DNA of 64,000 nucleotides from Carboxylicivirga sp964602515 (GTDB lineage: Bacteria > Bacteroidota > Bacteroidia > Bacteroidales > Marinilabiliaceae). The stretch is from positions 861,363 to 925,362 of the forward strand of contig CAZRRJ010000001.1 of assembly GCA_964602515.1 (NCBI GenBank), given 5' to 3'. The notes under the pieces are model-generated. The model had not been told where the DNA came from and made no database searches. It saw nothing but the letters and a program-made list of their open reading frames with translations. Below are positions 8,168 through 16,705 of the stretch, in pieces; within the stretch, counting starts at the first letter, position 1, and every line of letters starts with the position of its first letter. The translations under genes and the position numbers were made by a program.

Positions 8168-8911
8168 ATGAAAAAAATATTCTTTTTATCCCTGATTGCC
8201 TTCGTTCTTATATCTTGTGGAGACTCCAGGACTTACGAAGACTCAATTGCAAAAATTTTTAAATCCAAGTCTACCCTTAAGAATTATTCCATCATACTAA
8301 ACGATATGGACTATGATGAAGGTTCAGACAGCTATAAACATCAATACAAAATTGTTTATCAGCCTAATGAAAATCCGGATACGCTTTTATTAGAAATTAC
8401 AGATTGGTTTTTAGTTTCTCCTAAGTTTTTTAATAAGAATTTGGACAATATGGGTATGTCTTTAGCTGAGGTTAAAAACTATGCATTAACCAAAAATGTG
8501 AGTCCTCCGGGATATGAAAATTATGTTGGGAACAAACAATATGGCAGGTGGCAAACAAATAGTAGCGGACATAGCTACTGGGCATTTTATGGCCAGTACA
8601 TGTTTATGTCACAAATGTTTAATATGATGTCACCAAGGCGTTCATATTACGACGACTACCATAGTTATAGAAGAAGGGGTGCTACTTATTACGGTCCTGT
8701 AAGTAGTGGTGGTTCTTCATATTATGGAACCAACGGTAGCTCCAATAGAACTAATACAACCAGTAAATGGAACTCTAAAGGATCCAGCTTTAAACAAAAA
8801 ATAAGAAGTCAGGTTAAAAGGAGTTCCACATCCGGTCGGGTTTCATCCAAAAGTTCTACCAGAAGCGGAACATCAAGCTATAGATCATCAGGTGGAGGAT
8901 TTGGTAAATAA
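8168..8911 (+). CDS. DUF4247-like lipoprotein with Ser/Gly-rich tail
   Basis: Exported lipoprotein of 247 residues. It has a signal peptide with lipobox LISC (Cys17), a globular region to about residue 135 and a long low-complexity tail rich in Ser, Tyr, Arg and Gly that ends SSGGGFGK. The tail and the context (DUF4178 upstream, DUF350 downstream) resemble DUF4247 proteins. It would place a surface or periplasmic component beside the PspA/DUF350 membrane system. The function is unknown. The tail could be membrane- or wall-associated, but that is inference. Confidence 0.6.
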   Translation: MKKIFFLSLIAFVLISCGDSRTYEDSIAKIFKSKSTLKNYSIILNDMDYDEGSDSYKHQYKIVYQPNENPDTLLLEITDWFLVSPKFFNKNLDNMGMSLAEVKNYALTKNVSPPGYENYVGNKQYGRWQTNSSGHSYWAFYGQYMFMSQMFNMMSPRRSYYDDYHSYRRRGATYYGPVSSGGSSYYGTNGSSNRTNTTSKWNSKGSSFKQKIRSQVKRSSTSGRVSSKSSTRSGTSSYRSSGGGFGK

Positions 8912-8918
8912 AATTATT

Positions 8919-9797
8919 ATGGAAAATTATATAAATAACGAGATACTTTCTACAACGATAGGGACTATAGTTTATATTTTATCAGCTTTTATAATCCTTT
9001 TCATTGGTAAAAAAGTCTATGATATTTTACATTCAGATATCAGCGTTAAAAATGAATTAGTTGATAAAGACAATTTTGCTTTTGCTCTTGCACATACTGG
9101 TTATTTAATTGGTTTACTCTTAGCTTTAGGAGGTGCCATTGTTGGACCATCAGGTGGTTTGGTTAACGACCTTATAGACATAGGTGTGTATGGCGGTTTA
9201 GGTATTGTGCTGTTAAACTTGTCTTTACTGATTAATGACAAAATTATTCTGCATAAGTTTTGTGTTCAAAAAGAAATTATCGAGGACAGAAATGCCGGAA
9301 CTGGTGTTATAGAAGCAGCCAGCTCTGTGGCAGCAGGTTTAATAATTTTTGGTGCAGTAACTGGTGAAGCTGATAAATTAACAACAGGTCTATTAACCGC
9401 AGTGGTATTTTGGGCAATTGGCCAATTTTTATTAGTGCTTACATCGTATGTTTATAACCTCATTACCCCATACAATATTCATGATGAAATTGAGAAAGAT
9501 AATGTAGCTGTAGGTATTGGCTTTGCAGGTGCAATAATAGCTATTGCTAATTTAATTCGATTTGGAATTCAAGGTGAATTTGTAGGTTGGTCCAATCTTT
9601 TTACAGAAGTGGGTATTGATGTCTTAATAGGTTTAATATTATTGCCAATTATAAGGCTTATTACAGATAAAATCTTGCTACCAGGAGCTAAATTAACTGA
9701 CGAAATCGTGAATCAGGAAAAACCTAACTGTGGAGCTGCTTTAATAGAAGCTTTTGCATACATTGGAGGTTCCGTCTTATTAACTTGGTGTATCTAA
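8919..9797 (+). CDS. DUF350 (YjfL-like) membrane protein, duplicated
   Basis: Polytopic membrane protein of 292 residues composed of two DUF350 units, each with about four helices. The repeated landmarks are DNFAFALAHTGYLIGLLLALGGA in the first unit and DNVAVGIGFAGAIIAIANLI in the second. YjfL of E. coli is a single unit next to the PspA homologue YjfJ. I took the ATG at 8919 rather than the GTG at 8892, which would overlap the lipoprotein gene and add an atypical leader. The gene is followed by a 150 bp gap that contains a hairpin, so the downstream polyamine genes may be separately controlled. Confidence 0.85.
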   Translation: MENYINNEILSTTIGTIVYILSAFIILFIGKKVYDILHSDISVKNELVDKDNFAFALAHTGYLIGLLLALGGAIVGPSGGLVNDLIDIGVYGGLGIVLLNLSLLINDKIILHKFCVQKEIIEDRNAGTGVIEAASSVAAGLIIFGAVTGEADKLTTGLLTAVVFWAIGQFLLVLTSYVYNLITPYNIHDEIEKDNVAVGIGFAGAIIAIANLIRFGIQGEFVGWSNLFTEVGIDVLIGLILLPIIRLITDKILLPGAKLTDEIVNQEKPNCGAALIEAFAYIGGSVLLTWCI

Positions 9798-9891
9798 AAA
9801 AAGTCAAGTAACTCATATCAAGAGTATAAGCAAAAGGCAGATCCAAAATATTAAAGCTACCGGCTCTTTAATTAAGGTCGATATTACCCCA

Positions 9892-9930
9892 TCCCTAGGA
9901 AGTTGAATACCAACAACTTCCTTTTAGGGA
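9892..9930 (+). terminator. Hairpin before spermidine-synthase gene
   Basis: Inverted repeat with arms TCCCTAGGAAGTTG (9892-9905) and CAACTTCC...TAGGGA (9914-9930), with an 8-base loop and a small bulge. It ends 17 bp before the downstream start codon, followed only by TTTAATT. It could be a weak terminator or attenuator separating the PspA/DUF350 genes from the polyamine genes. Confidence 0.5.
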
Positions 9931-9947
9931 TTTAATTATGTCAAGAA

Positions 9948-11486
9948 GTGAAAATAACACCCAATATATTAAAGATAGCCATTTTCGCAACAGGAGTTTC
10001 TGGTATCGTTGCAGAATATATCTTATCAACCTTAGCCAGTTATTTCTTAGGTGATTCTATTTTACAATTTACACTAATTGTTTCTGTGATGATGTTTTCG
10101 ATGGGAATAGGGGCTAGAATCAGTAAACATATTAGCGATAACCTGCTTCCAAAGTTTATTTTTATAGAATTTACCCTTTCAATATTTGTTTCCTTCTCAT
10201 CCCTCCTGGTTTATTTATTAGCAGCACACTCAAACCTTTTAGGCCCACTAATTTACACTCATAGTATTATTGTGGGATTACTGATTGGAATGGAAATACC
10301 TTTAGTTATTCGTTTAAATAATGAATTTGAAGCCATAAAAGTGAGTATTTCATCCGTTCTTGAGAAAGACTATTATGGAAGCTTAATTGGAGGTCTGTTT
10401 TTTGCATTTGTTGGATTGCCATACCTAGGGTTAACTTACACACCATTTATATTAGGTGCTTTAAACTTTTTAGTTGCTTTACTATTATTCTTCATTCTTT
10501 ATAAACACGTTACTAAATATAGAAAAATTATTACCGCTAGTGTCTTTATTGTTTTTACAGCTATTCTGCTTGGTGCCACTTATGCAAAGCCAATAATACT
10601 ATTTGGTGAACAAAAAAAGTATAAGGAAAAGGTTATTCTCACAAAACAGAGTAAATACCAACGCATTGTTATGACAAAATGGAAAAACGATTACTTCCTT
10701 TTTATTAATGGCAACAAACAATTGAGCACCATTGACGAAGAAATGTATCATGAACCTTTGGTACATCCAATAATGCATCTGGCTAAAGAGCATAAGAACA
10801 TTTTGATTCTTGGAGGTGGAGATGGATGTGCTGTGAGAGAGATTCTAAAATACAATAGTACAGAATATATTACTGTTGTTGATTTAGACCCAGAAATGAC
10901 AAAACTGGCACAAACCAATGAAATAATGCTGGATATTAATAAAGGCTCATTACTGGATAAAAAAGTTAAGGTTAAAAATGCAGATGGTTTCCATTTTATT
11001 GAAACCAGCAATGAATTTTATGATCTTATTATCATTGACTTACCAGACCCTCGAACCATTGAACTGTCCAGATTATATTCTGTAGAATTCTATAATCTAT
11101 GCTATCAGCGATTAAAGCGTAATGGTTTTATTATTACGCAAGCAGGTAGTCCTTACTATGCTTCAAGAAGTTTTAAAACAATAAATCATACCTTGTCTGC
11201 TGCCAACTTCAATACACTACCAATACATAACCAAATTCTGACTTTTGGAGAATGGGGATGGATTATCGGAAGTAAGCAATTGAATAAAGAACAGCTTAGA
11301 CAAGCATTTGTTAATACGGATATTGAAGATATTGATACAAGATGGATAAATAATGAAGCTTTAAATTTATTAGTCTCTTTTGGAAAAGATATTTTTGATG
11401 AGAATGCAGATAGTTTAGTTGTAAATAGAATAAGTAATCCTGTTTTGTATAGAACCTATCTGAACGGTAATTGGGATTATTATTAA
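9948..11486 (+). CDS. Membrane-anchored spermidine synthase-like aminopropyltransferase
   Basis: Protein of 512 residues with about seven transmembrane helices (residues 8-215) followed by a cytosolic aminopropyltransferase domain. The spermidine-synthase motifs are visible: YHEPLVHP, the SAM-type loop LILGGGDGCAVRE near residues 284-296, VVDLDPEM and the DLPDP catalytic-loop equivalent. It would transfer an aminopropyl group from decarboxylated AdoMet to an amine. The start is a GTG; the nearby ATG at 9938 is out of frame. The AdoMet decarboxylase gene that would supply its substrate lies 86 bp downstream, which strongly supports a true polyamine reaction. The acceptor is unknown. Confidence 0.85.
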   Translation: MKITPNILKIAIFATGVSGIVAEYILSTLASYFLGDSILQFTLIVSVMMFSMGIGARISKHISDNLLPKFIFIEFTLSIFVSFSSLLVYLLAAHSNLLGPLIYTHSIIVGLLIGMEIPLVIRLNNEFEAIKVSISSVLEKDYYGSLIGGLFFAFVGLPYLGLTYTPFILGALNFLVALLLFFILYKHVTKYRKIITASVFIVFTAILLGATYAKPIILFGEQKKYKEKVILTKQSKYQRIVMTKWKNDYFLFINGNKQLSTIDEEMYHEPLVHPIMHLAKEHKNILILGGGDGCAVREILKYNSTEYITVVDLDPEMTKLAQTNEIMLDINKGSLLDKKVKVKNADGFHFIETSNEFYDLIIIDLPDPRTIELSRLYSVEFYNLCYQRLKRNGFIITQAGSPYYASRSFKTINHTLSAANFNTLPIHNQILTFGEWGWIIGSKQLNKEQLRQAFVNTDIEDIDTRWINNEALNLLVSFGKDIFDENADSLVVNRISNPVLYRTYLNGNWDYY

Positions 11487-11572
11487 TTATTAACTCAGTC
11501 TTATAGAAATAATCCTTTAAAATTCAGCTCAAATCACATAAATCTATTAATATTAGGTAGTTAAATCTAACA

Positions 11573-11905
11573 ATGAATATTACAGAAATAAAATACAAGG
11601 AAGTAAAGGCAGAAATTTATAATTTCAGAGCTTGGACTTATTCATCAGATATTAACAGTTTAGTAAAAACGATGAATGATGCTTTGGATTATGCAGGCTA
11701 TACGGTGCTCAAATTTATCGATTATAAATTTCCAATAAAAGGTTATACCAGTCTTTGGTTATTAGCCGAAAGCCATTTAGCCTTGCATTATTTCGAAGAG
11801 CAAAATAAATGCTACATTGAATTGAGCGGATGTAGCCTAACTATGAATGAATCTTTTAGAGCCTTTTTAAAACAAAGAAAGGTAAATTTCGAATTGATAA
11901 GTTAA
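11573..11905 (+). CDS. speH: Minimal S-adenosylmethionine decarboxylase (SpeH-type)
   Basis: Protein of 110 residues matching the class 1B pyruvoyl-dependent AdoMet decarboxylases. The self-processing site is Glu66-Ser67-His68 in LLAESHLALHYF, which lines up with the Ser63 cleavage site of the Thermotoga enzyme. Cys87 occupies the place of its catalytic cysteine. Cleavage would give a beta chain of 66 residues and an alpha chain carrying pyruvate. The product, decarboxylated AdoMet, is the aminopropyl donor for the neighbouring synthase. It is slightly shorter than usual at the C terminus, and the usual HTWPE motif reads HYFEE, so the sequence is divergent. Confidence 0.75.
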   Translation: MNITEIKYKEVKAEIYNFRAWTYSSDINSLVKTMNDALDYAGYTVLKFIDYKFPIKGYTSLWLLAESHLALHYFEEQNKCYIELSGCSLTMNESFRAFLKQRKVNFELIS

Positions 11906-11994
11906 CAGTTATATAACGACCATATCTTTGTCTGCTTAATTACAAACACTCAGGAACATGATAAACTGTATATCAACTACAAATATTTGAACAG

Positions 11995-12555
11995 GTGAAA
12001 GTCTTGGTAAAAAACATTTTAATTTTTATAGCTATCATATGGGGCATTCATTTGATCGATATTTTAGTTCCATTTTTCAATTTAAATCAATTTGGAATAG
12101 TACCAAGAACCTTAAGGGGGTTAATTGGAATTTTGTTTGCTCCACTACTGCATGGAAATATTACACATCTAATTTCCAACACACTACCATTGGTAATTTT
12201 ACTATTTATACTCTTTAAGTTCTATAAAGGGCAAGCTATAGAGGTTATTATCTTATCCGTATTAGCAGGTGGTGGCTTAGTTTGGCTAATGGGCAGACCA
12301 GCATCTCATATAGGTGCAAGTGGACTAATCTATAGTTTAGCAGCTTTTATCATTACTTTTGGTTTTCTACAAAAAAAAATCCTGAATATAATAGTATCCC
12401 TTGTGGTTATTTTTCTTTATAACGGACTAATTTGGGGCATTTTTCCTACCCGTTTCTATATTTCATGGGAGGGGCACTTATTTGGAGCGATTGTAGGTAT
12501 TTTTTTAGCTTTTATATTCAACAATAAAAAATTCATTACTGATGAAGAACTTTAA
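11995..12555 (+). CDS. Rhomboid-family intramembrane serine protease
   Basis: Integral membrane protein of 186 residues with six hydrophobic helices. The catalytic pair is visible: Ser109 in HIGASG and His161 in WEGHLFGA. The HGNITHLISN segment at residues 53-62 corresponds to the HxxxxHxxxN oxyanion helix. It starts with GTG at 11995. Its 3' end overlaps the K+ channel start by 14 bp, so the two are translationally coupled. The substrate is unknown; within this cluster the DUF4247-like lipoprotein or the DUF350 protein would be candidates, by context only. Confidence 0.85.
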   Translation: MKVLVKNILIFIAIIWGIHLIDILVPFFNLNQFGIVPRTLRGLIGILFAPLLHGNITHLISNTLPLVILLFILFKFYKGQAIEVIILSVLAGGGLVWLMGRPASHIGASGLIYSLAAFIITFGFLQKKILNIIVSLVVIFLYNGLIWGIFPTRFYISWEGHLFGAIVGIFLAFIFNNKKFITDEEL

Positions 12556-13600
12556 AAAAATATATTTATTCATTCCACTTGCCTATATCATCATCATAAC
12601 AACTCTTACCATAGCTGAAAAAGATGCAGCCAATTCAAATATTAAGAGTTTTACAGATGCCATATGGTATTCGATTGTTACATTAACTACAGTGGGCTAT
12701 GGTGACTTTTATCCCGTAACACCACTAGGTAAAGTTATAGGCTTAACAACGATAATAGGGAGCTTAGGTTTATTAGGATATTTAATAGGTGGTATAAGTA
12801 ACATAATTCATAACTATATGGAAAAGAAAAAAAATGGATTTTACGGGACTAAATTTGAAAAGCATTTTGTAATTATTGGTTGGGATGATTTTGCAAGACA
12901 AGTTGTTCTGCAAGTTACAAGCGCAGGACATCAGGTGGCTATTGCTGTAGATGACAAAAATCATATTGACATTATAAATGAACACTTTACAGATGACCAG
13001 GTATTTGTTTTGTTTACCGATTTAACACACATTGAATCGTTTAAGAAGCTAAATATTGAAAGTGCATCTACTGTATATATCAATCTTAATGATGATTCTA
13101 AAACGCTTGTTTTTATCATCAATATGAAAAAAGTATTTGGCAATTGTAATTATGTAGTATCCTTAAACAACTCTGAACTAAAAGAAACTTTTAATAACAT
13201 TGGTGTAAGCCATACTATTACCAAAAACGATATTGCATCAAAATTAGTTGCCTCATACATCTTTGAGCCTGATGTGGCTAAGCTTACAGAAGATTTTATG
13301 ACTACATCTGTCAGCGCTGTTGATTACGATATTCAGGAATACCTTGTCATAGACACTAATCCCTATGTAAATAAAGATTATTTTGAGGTTTATGTTGACT
13401 TAAAGAAAAAGCATAATACTGTCTTACTGGGTTTGGTAAAAATTGACAAAAACGATCGTAGCCGTAGAATCATAAAGAATCCACGAGAAGGAGAAATCAT
13501 AGAACTAAATGATTATTTATTATTGGTTTCAGAGGGAAGTGCTAAAGCTAATCTTAAAAAGGTATTTGGAGTTAACGAAGGTGTAATTGAGTTACCTTAA
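12542..13600 (+). CDS. Two-TM potassium channel with RCK (TrkA-N/C) domains
   Basis: Protein of 352 residues. A pore unit with helices at about 4-24 and 62-85 encloses the K+ selectivity filter TVGYGD (residues 50-55). A TrkA-N/RCK domain covers about 105-230 and a TrkA-C-like domain the last 90 residues. The Rossmann loop reads VIIGWDDFA instead of GxGxxG, similar to MthK, a Ca2+-gated channel, so NAD binding is doubtful. It is the last gene of the PspA/polyamine cluster and overlaps the rhomboid gene. Polyamines block many K+ channels from the cytosolic side, which makes the neighbourhood suggestive; that link is inference. Confidence 0.9.
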   Translation: MKNFKKIYLFIPLAYIIIITTLTIAEKDAANSNIKSFTDAIWYSIVTLTTVGYGDFYPVTPLGKVIGLTTIIGSLGLLGYLIGGISNIIHNYMEKKKNGFYGTKFEKHFVIIGWDDFARQVVLQVTSAGHQVAIAVDDKNHIDIINEHFTDDQVFVLFTDLTHIESFKKLNIESASTVYINLNDDSKTLVFIINMKKVFGNCNYVVSLNNSELKETFNNIGVSHTITKNDIASKLVASYIFEPDVAKLTEDFMTTSVSAVDYDIQEYLVIDTNPYVNKDYFEVYVDLKKKHNTVLLGLVKIDKNDRSRRIIKNPREGEIIELNDYLLLVSEGSAKANLKKVFGVNEGVIELP

Positions 13601-13793
13601 TATAAACTTGTGTAATGATTGCCCCATTTAATACACATTAAAGTACCTTATTTGGTATAACCTCCTTTATAGCTTAGCATCTATCAAATGCTGTTACCTC
13701 ATTTATAACACAAAGCACTTAGTAAATTTTGATTGACATAATCAACCGCAAGGCAATACACTCACCTTGATATACACAATGACAACGAAATAA

Positions 13794-13813
13794 GTAAGTA
13801 AACATTTACTTAC
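13794..13813. promoter_or_regulatory. Perfect 20-bp palindrome, possible TetR-type operator
   Basis: Arms GTAAGTAAA and TTTACTTAC separated by CA form a perfect inverted repeat about 125 bp before the rocD start and 70-90 bp before its likely -7 box. Arm length, spacing and composition resemble operators of dimeric TetR-like repressors. No such regulator is encoded in the window. Confidence 0.4.
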
Positions 13814-13885
13814 AGTGCTTTCTTCTATAGTTAAACAAATGATAAAACTCAGCTTTTAATTACAGTAAATTCTCATATAATCTTC

Positions 13886-13893
13886 TATTTTTG
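13886..13893 (+). promoter_or_regulatory. TAnnTTTG -7 box for rocD
   Basis: TATTTTTG lies 46 bp before the rocD ATG. No -33 TTG is present at the expected spacing, so only half of the consensus is matched. Confidence 0.35.
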
Positions 13894-13939
13894 CTAACTA
13901 CCAAGTAAAGAATTTAAACCTATTAAAAAAATCTGTATT

Positions 13940-15166
13940 ATGACCAATAATAAGATGACACCTGCGGATTACATTGCTCGTGAAGATAAGTACGGCGCAC
14001 ATAACTATCACCCACTACCAGTTGTTCTTGAAAAAGGCGAAGGTATTTTTGTTTGGGACGTTGATGGTAAAAAGTACTTCGATTTTCTATCGGCCTATTC
14101 AGCCGTTAATCAGGGTCACTGTCATCCCAAAATTATTAATGCACTAACTGAGCAGGCAAAAAAATTAACTTTAACTTCGCGTGCATTCTACAGTAGTGTT
14201 TTAGGTGAGTTTGAAGAGTATATGACCAAGTATTTTGGCTTTGACAAGATACTACCAATGAATACTGGTGCTGAAGCAGATGAAACAGCACTTAAGCTTT
14301 GTAGAAGATGGGGATACGATAAAAAGGGTATTCCGGAAAATGAAGCAAAAATAATTGTTTGTGCCGAAAATTTCCATGGCCGTACAATTACCATTATATC
14401 TATGTCAACTGATCCTGACTCATACAAAGGATTTGGACCTTACACACCCGGCTTTGTTACAGTTCCTTATAATGATCTTGATGCTTTGGCTAAAGAGCTT
14501 GAAGATCCTAATGTTGCAGGATTTTTAGTAGAACCTATTCAGGGAGAAGCTGGTGTTTTTGTTCCTGATAATGGTTACCTGAAGAAAGCATATGAAATGT
14601 GTAAGGCCAAGAATGTACTTTTTATGGCTGATGAAGTACAGACAGGTATAGCACGTACAGGTAAACTACTGGCTTGTGATCATGAAGGAGTTAGACCTGA
14701 TGTATTGATTTTAGGGAAAGCCATTTCTGGTGGTGTTTTCCCAGTATCAGCAGTACTGGCTGACGATGATGTAATGCTTGTTATCAAACCAGGTGAGCAC
14801 GGATCAACTTATGGTGGTAACCCCTTGGGGTGTAAAGTTGCAATGGCAGCAATGGACGTTATTAAAGACGAAAAATTAGCAGAAAATGCTGAGCGTTTAG
14901 GTCATATTTTCCGTGAGGAAATGCTTAACATTGAATCTGACATGATAGAGCTTGTGAGGGGTAAAGGCTTATTAAACGCTGTTGCTATTAAACCAAAGAA
15001 TGGTAAAACAGCTTGGGATGTTTGCGTTGCAATGAAGGAAAACGGTTTAATTGCCAAACCAACACATCAACATATTATTCGTTTTGCCCCTCCATTGGTT
15101 ATTACCGAAGAACAGCTGCGCGAAGCAATTGAAATAATTAAAAAAACTTTAGCTCAATTTGCTTAA
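13940..15166 (+). CDS. rocD: Ornithine--oxo-acid aminotransferase
   Basis: Class III PLP aminotransferase of 408 residues that converts ornithine and 2-oxoglutarate to glutamate semialdehyde and glutamate in arginine/ornithine and proline metabolism. It starts with the ornithine-aminotransferase-like YGAHNYHPLPVVLEKGEGIFV, and contains FLSAYSAVNQGHCHPKI, the PLP-phosphate segment NTGAEADETALK, the DEVQTGIARTG aspartate motif and the Schiff-base lysine in ILGKAISGG. It is monocistronic: about 340 bp of control region precedes it and a strong terminator follows. Confidence 0.95.
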   Translation: MTNNKMTPADYIAREDKYGAHNYHPLPVVLEKGEGIFVWDVDGKKYFDFLSAYSAVNQGHCHPKIINALTEQAKKLTLTSRAFYSSVLGEFEEYMTKYFGFDKILPMNTGAEADETALKLCRRWGYDKKGIPENEAKIIVCAENFHGRTITIISMSTDPDSYKGFGPYTPGFVTVPYNDLDALAKELEDPNVAGFLVEPIQGEAGVFVPDNGYLKKAYEMCKAKNVLFMADEVQTGIARTGKLLACDHEGVRPDVLILGKAISGGVFPVSAVLADDDVMLVIKPGEHGSTYGGNPLGCKVAMAAMDVIKDEKLAENAERLGHIFREEMLNIESDMIELVRGKGLLNAVAIKPKNGKTAWDVCVAMKENGLIAKPTHQHIIRFAPPLVITEEQLREAIEIIKKTLAQFA

Positions 15167-15183
15167 GTTATTGTAACGATATG

Positions 15184-15214
15184 AAAAGGCTGATCTCAAT
15201 GATCAGCTTTTTTT
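15184..15214 (+). terminator. Rho-independent terminator of rocD
   Basis: GCTGATC (15189-15195), a 5-base loop and GATCAGC (15201-15207) are followed by seven T residues, 18-48 bp after the rocD stop. The upstream A-run extends the stem and would let it work in both directions. Confidence 0.85.
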
Positions 15215-15672
15215 GCTTAAAAGTTCAATTGCTTCCAGTTAGCTTTTAATCGTTCTTTAAGCTATTCTCCCATATCAACAATAATCATCTAATTCAATAA
15301 GTTGATATGTAATACCCTACGCGTTAGCACAATTAATACAGGCTTCAACCCTACCCTTCTTTTTTGCATCAGTTTTAATTTCTCCTGCTGCTCCACATCT
15401 TAGCTAAGCAACTTAGCCGATGGTCTCCAAATAGTTAATCCAGTTCATTTTTGAGCAACATTAACATATATAAAACAAATTAAGGACAACATCTCTATCG
15501 CCACTACTCAATACAACCATCAACTTATCCCGATCTCTCATCTCCTTTTTATTAGCTATTACCTCAAATAATGTTATAATTATCAAAATTAAGGTAGTTA
15601 TGAAATGTATCACCATATTATTTTTTTAAATTAGGAAAGTAAATGTCATGTCATTCTCTGTAAAAAGCAATT
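15215..15672. other. Intergenic region with a decayed gene fragment
   Basis: About 460 bp without an intact gene. Apart from a short minus-strand remnant (15317-15397) I see only AT-rich sequence and the leader of the next gene. Confidence 0.45.
15317..15397 (-). pseudogene. Remnant of a Cys-rich (CxxC) protein C terminus
   Basis: The minus strand encodes 26 residues before a TAG stop: CGAAGEIKTDAKKK... ending in ACINCANA. The CG...CxxC spacing and the lysine-rich middle look like the C-terminal zinc-binding tail of a real protein. The frame is closed upstream by a stop, while a neighbouring frame upstream reads MNWINYLETIG and then stops. I read this as a small gene destroyed by frameshifts and stops. 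The parent family is not identified. Confidence 0.3.
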
Positions 15673-16185
15673 ATGAGCACAGAAGAGTCTTATTTAGAAT
15701 TATTGAACAAGCAATTAAAGCAACTTGAAGAAAAGAGCTTTAACTTATCGTCTTGGAAAAAAGCAACTGTTTTAATCGTTAGTTCTTGTTTTGGTATTAA
15801 TTCTATACAGGTGGCTGCTATTGAAAAAATTGATTATGCCTATAATAGTTGGGCCTTAAGAGACGAATCCGGAACAGATGATCCTATAAAAACAGATTGT
15901 AAGACAACTTTGTCCACTATTATTAGTGAATACAAAATAAAAATCAACACAACCGGCGACAAGAATAAGAAATTGAAAAATAATGAATTAAGTTTTATGT
16001 GGCTGCCATTTGAAGACGAGTTAACCGGAGCTGCTTTAAAAAAACTTAAAGCACTATTATCGCAAGCAGATCCCTCTCCTGATAAAGTTGAAGCATTTTT
16101 AAAAGATTTATCCGTACAAACAATGGTAAATATATTACAAAACATACTTCTCGCCGATGATTTTAGAAAATGGATTAGCCAGTAA
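15673..16185 (+). CDS. Hypothetical protein, 170 residues
   Basis: Not recognised. The product is soluble and mostly helical, with an N-terminal amphipathic stretch rich in Glu and Lys (residues 3-22), one moderately hydrophobic segment (ATVLIVSSCFGINSIQVAA, about 36-54) and a lysine/asparagine-rich centre. There is no signal peptide or catalytic motif. Base composition is like the neighbours and the gene begins with a clear ATG after a long non-coding stretch. It is separated from the next gene by 150 bp, so it may be transcribed alone. Confidence 0.55.
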   Translation: MSTEESYLELLNKQLKQLEEKSFNLSSWKKATVLIVSSCFGINSIQVAAIEKIDYAYNSWALRDESGTDDPIKTDCKTTLSTIISEYKIKINTTGDKNKKLKNNELSFMWLPFEDELTGAALKKLKALLSQADPSPDKVEAFLKDLSVQTMVNILQNILLADDFRKWISQ

Positions 16186-16339
16186 TATCTATTATTATTT
16201 TGGCATTAGAATTTTGGGTCTATTAAAAGTGAAAACCTGCATGTATAAAACGCCTCGTAAACAGGCTATAACAACAAAATTAAAAGAATACAATTATTAC
16301 GCTAAGATCAATACAATATTTGTATAAAACACGAACAAA

Positions 16340-16705
16340 ATGATCTCATACAATTTTAATGATGATATATTACATGTAACAATAGATGGAAAAATAACCA
16401 TTAATGACTTATTTTCTTTTCTTGACGACTTTTCAAAAATTGAGAATATGCCTGCTCATTTAAAGGTTTTTTATGACCTTAGGGCTGCAACTTTAGATTT
16501 AAAATTAGAAGAGATTAGTTTGCTTTCAAAAGCTGCTGAAGAAAAAACACTCGTTTATAAGTCGGTTAAAACAGCCTTTTGTGTTGAGGACCCAAAAATT
16601 ACAGCCTATGCTATGCTATTTTCATGGTTACCTGATAATACCAGAATTAAAAGAGAACAGTTCTCTACTCCAAAAGCAGCTTTAGCATGGCTTGATTCAG
16701 ACTAA
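16340..16705 (+). CDS. SpoIIAA/STAS-like protein
   Basis: Small soluble protein of 121 residues with alternating strands and helices typical of the SpoIIAA-like branch of STAS-fold proteins: ILHVTIDGKITINDLFSFL at the start, LKVFYDLRAATLDL in the middle and a C-terminal ALAWLDSD helix. Such proteins are usually single-domain regulators or lipid-binding modules. No kinase or anti-sigma partner lies next to it. The family assignment is by fold-like pattern only. Confidence 0.55.
   Translation: MISYNFNDDILHVTIDGKITINDLFSFLDDFSKIENMPAHLKVFYDLRAATLDLKLEEISLLSKAAEEKTLVYKSVKTAFCVEDPKITAYAMLFSWLPDNTRIKREQFSTPKAALAWLDSD

Larger units (their letters stand above)
13601..13939. other. Intergenic region upstream of rocD
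   Basis: No gene. It contains a perfect palindrome and a -7 box, listed separately, which are probably the control region of rocD. Confidence 0.5.
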
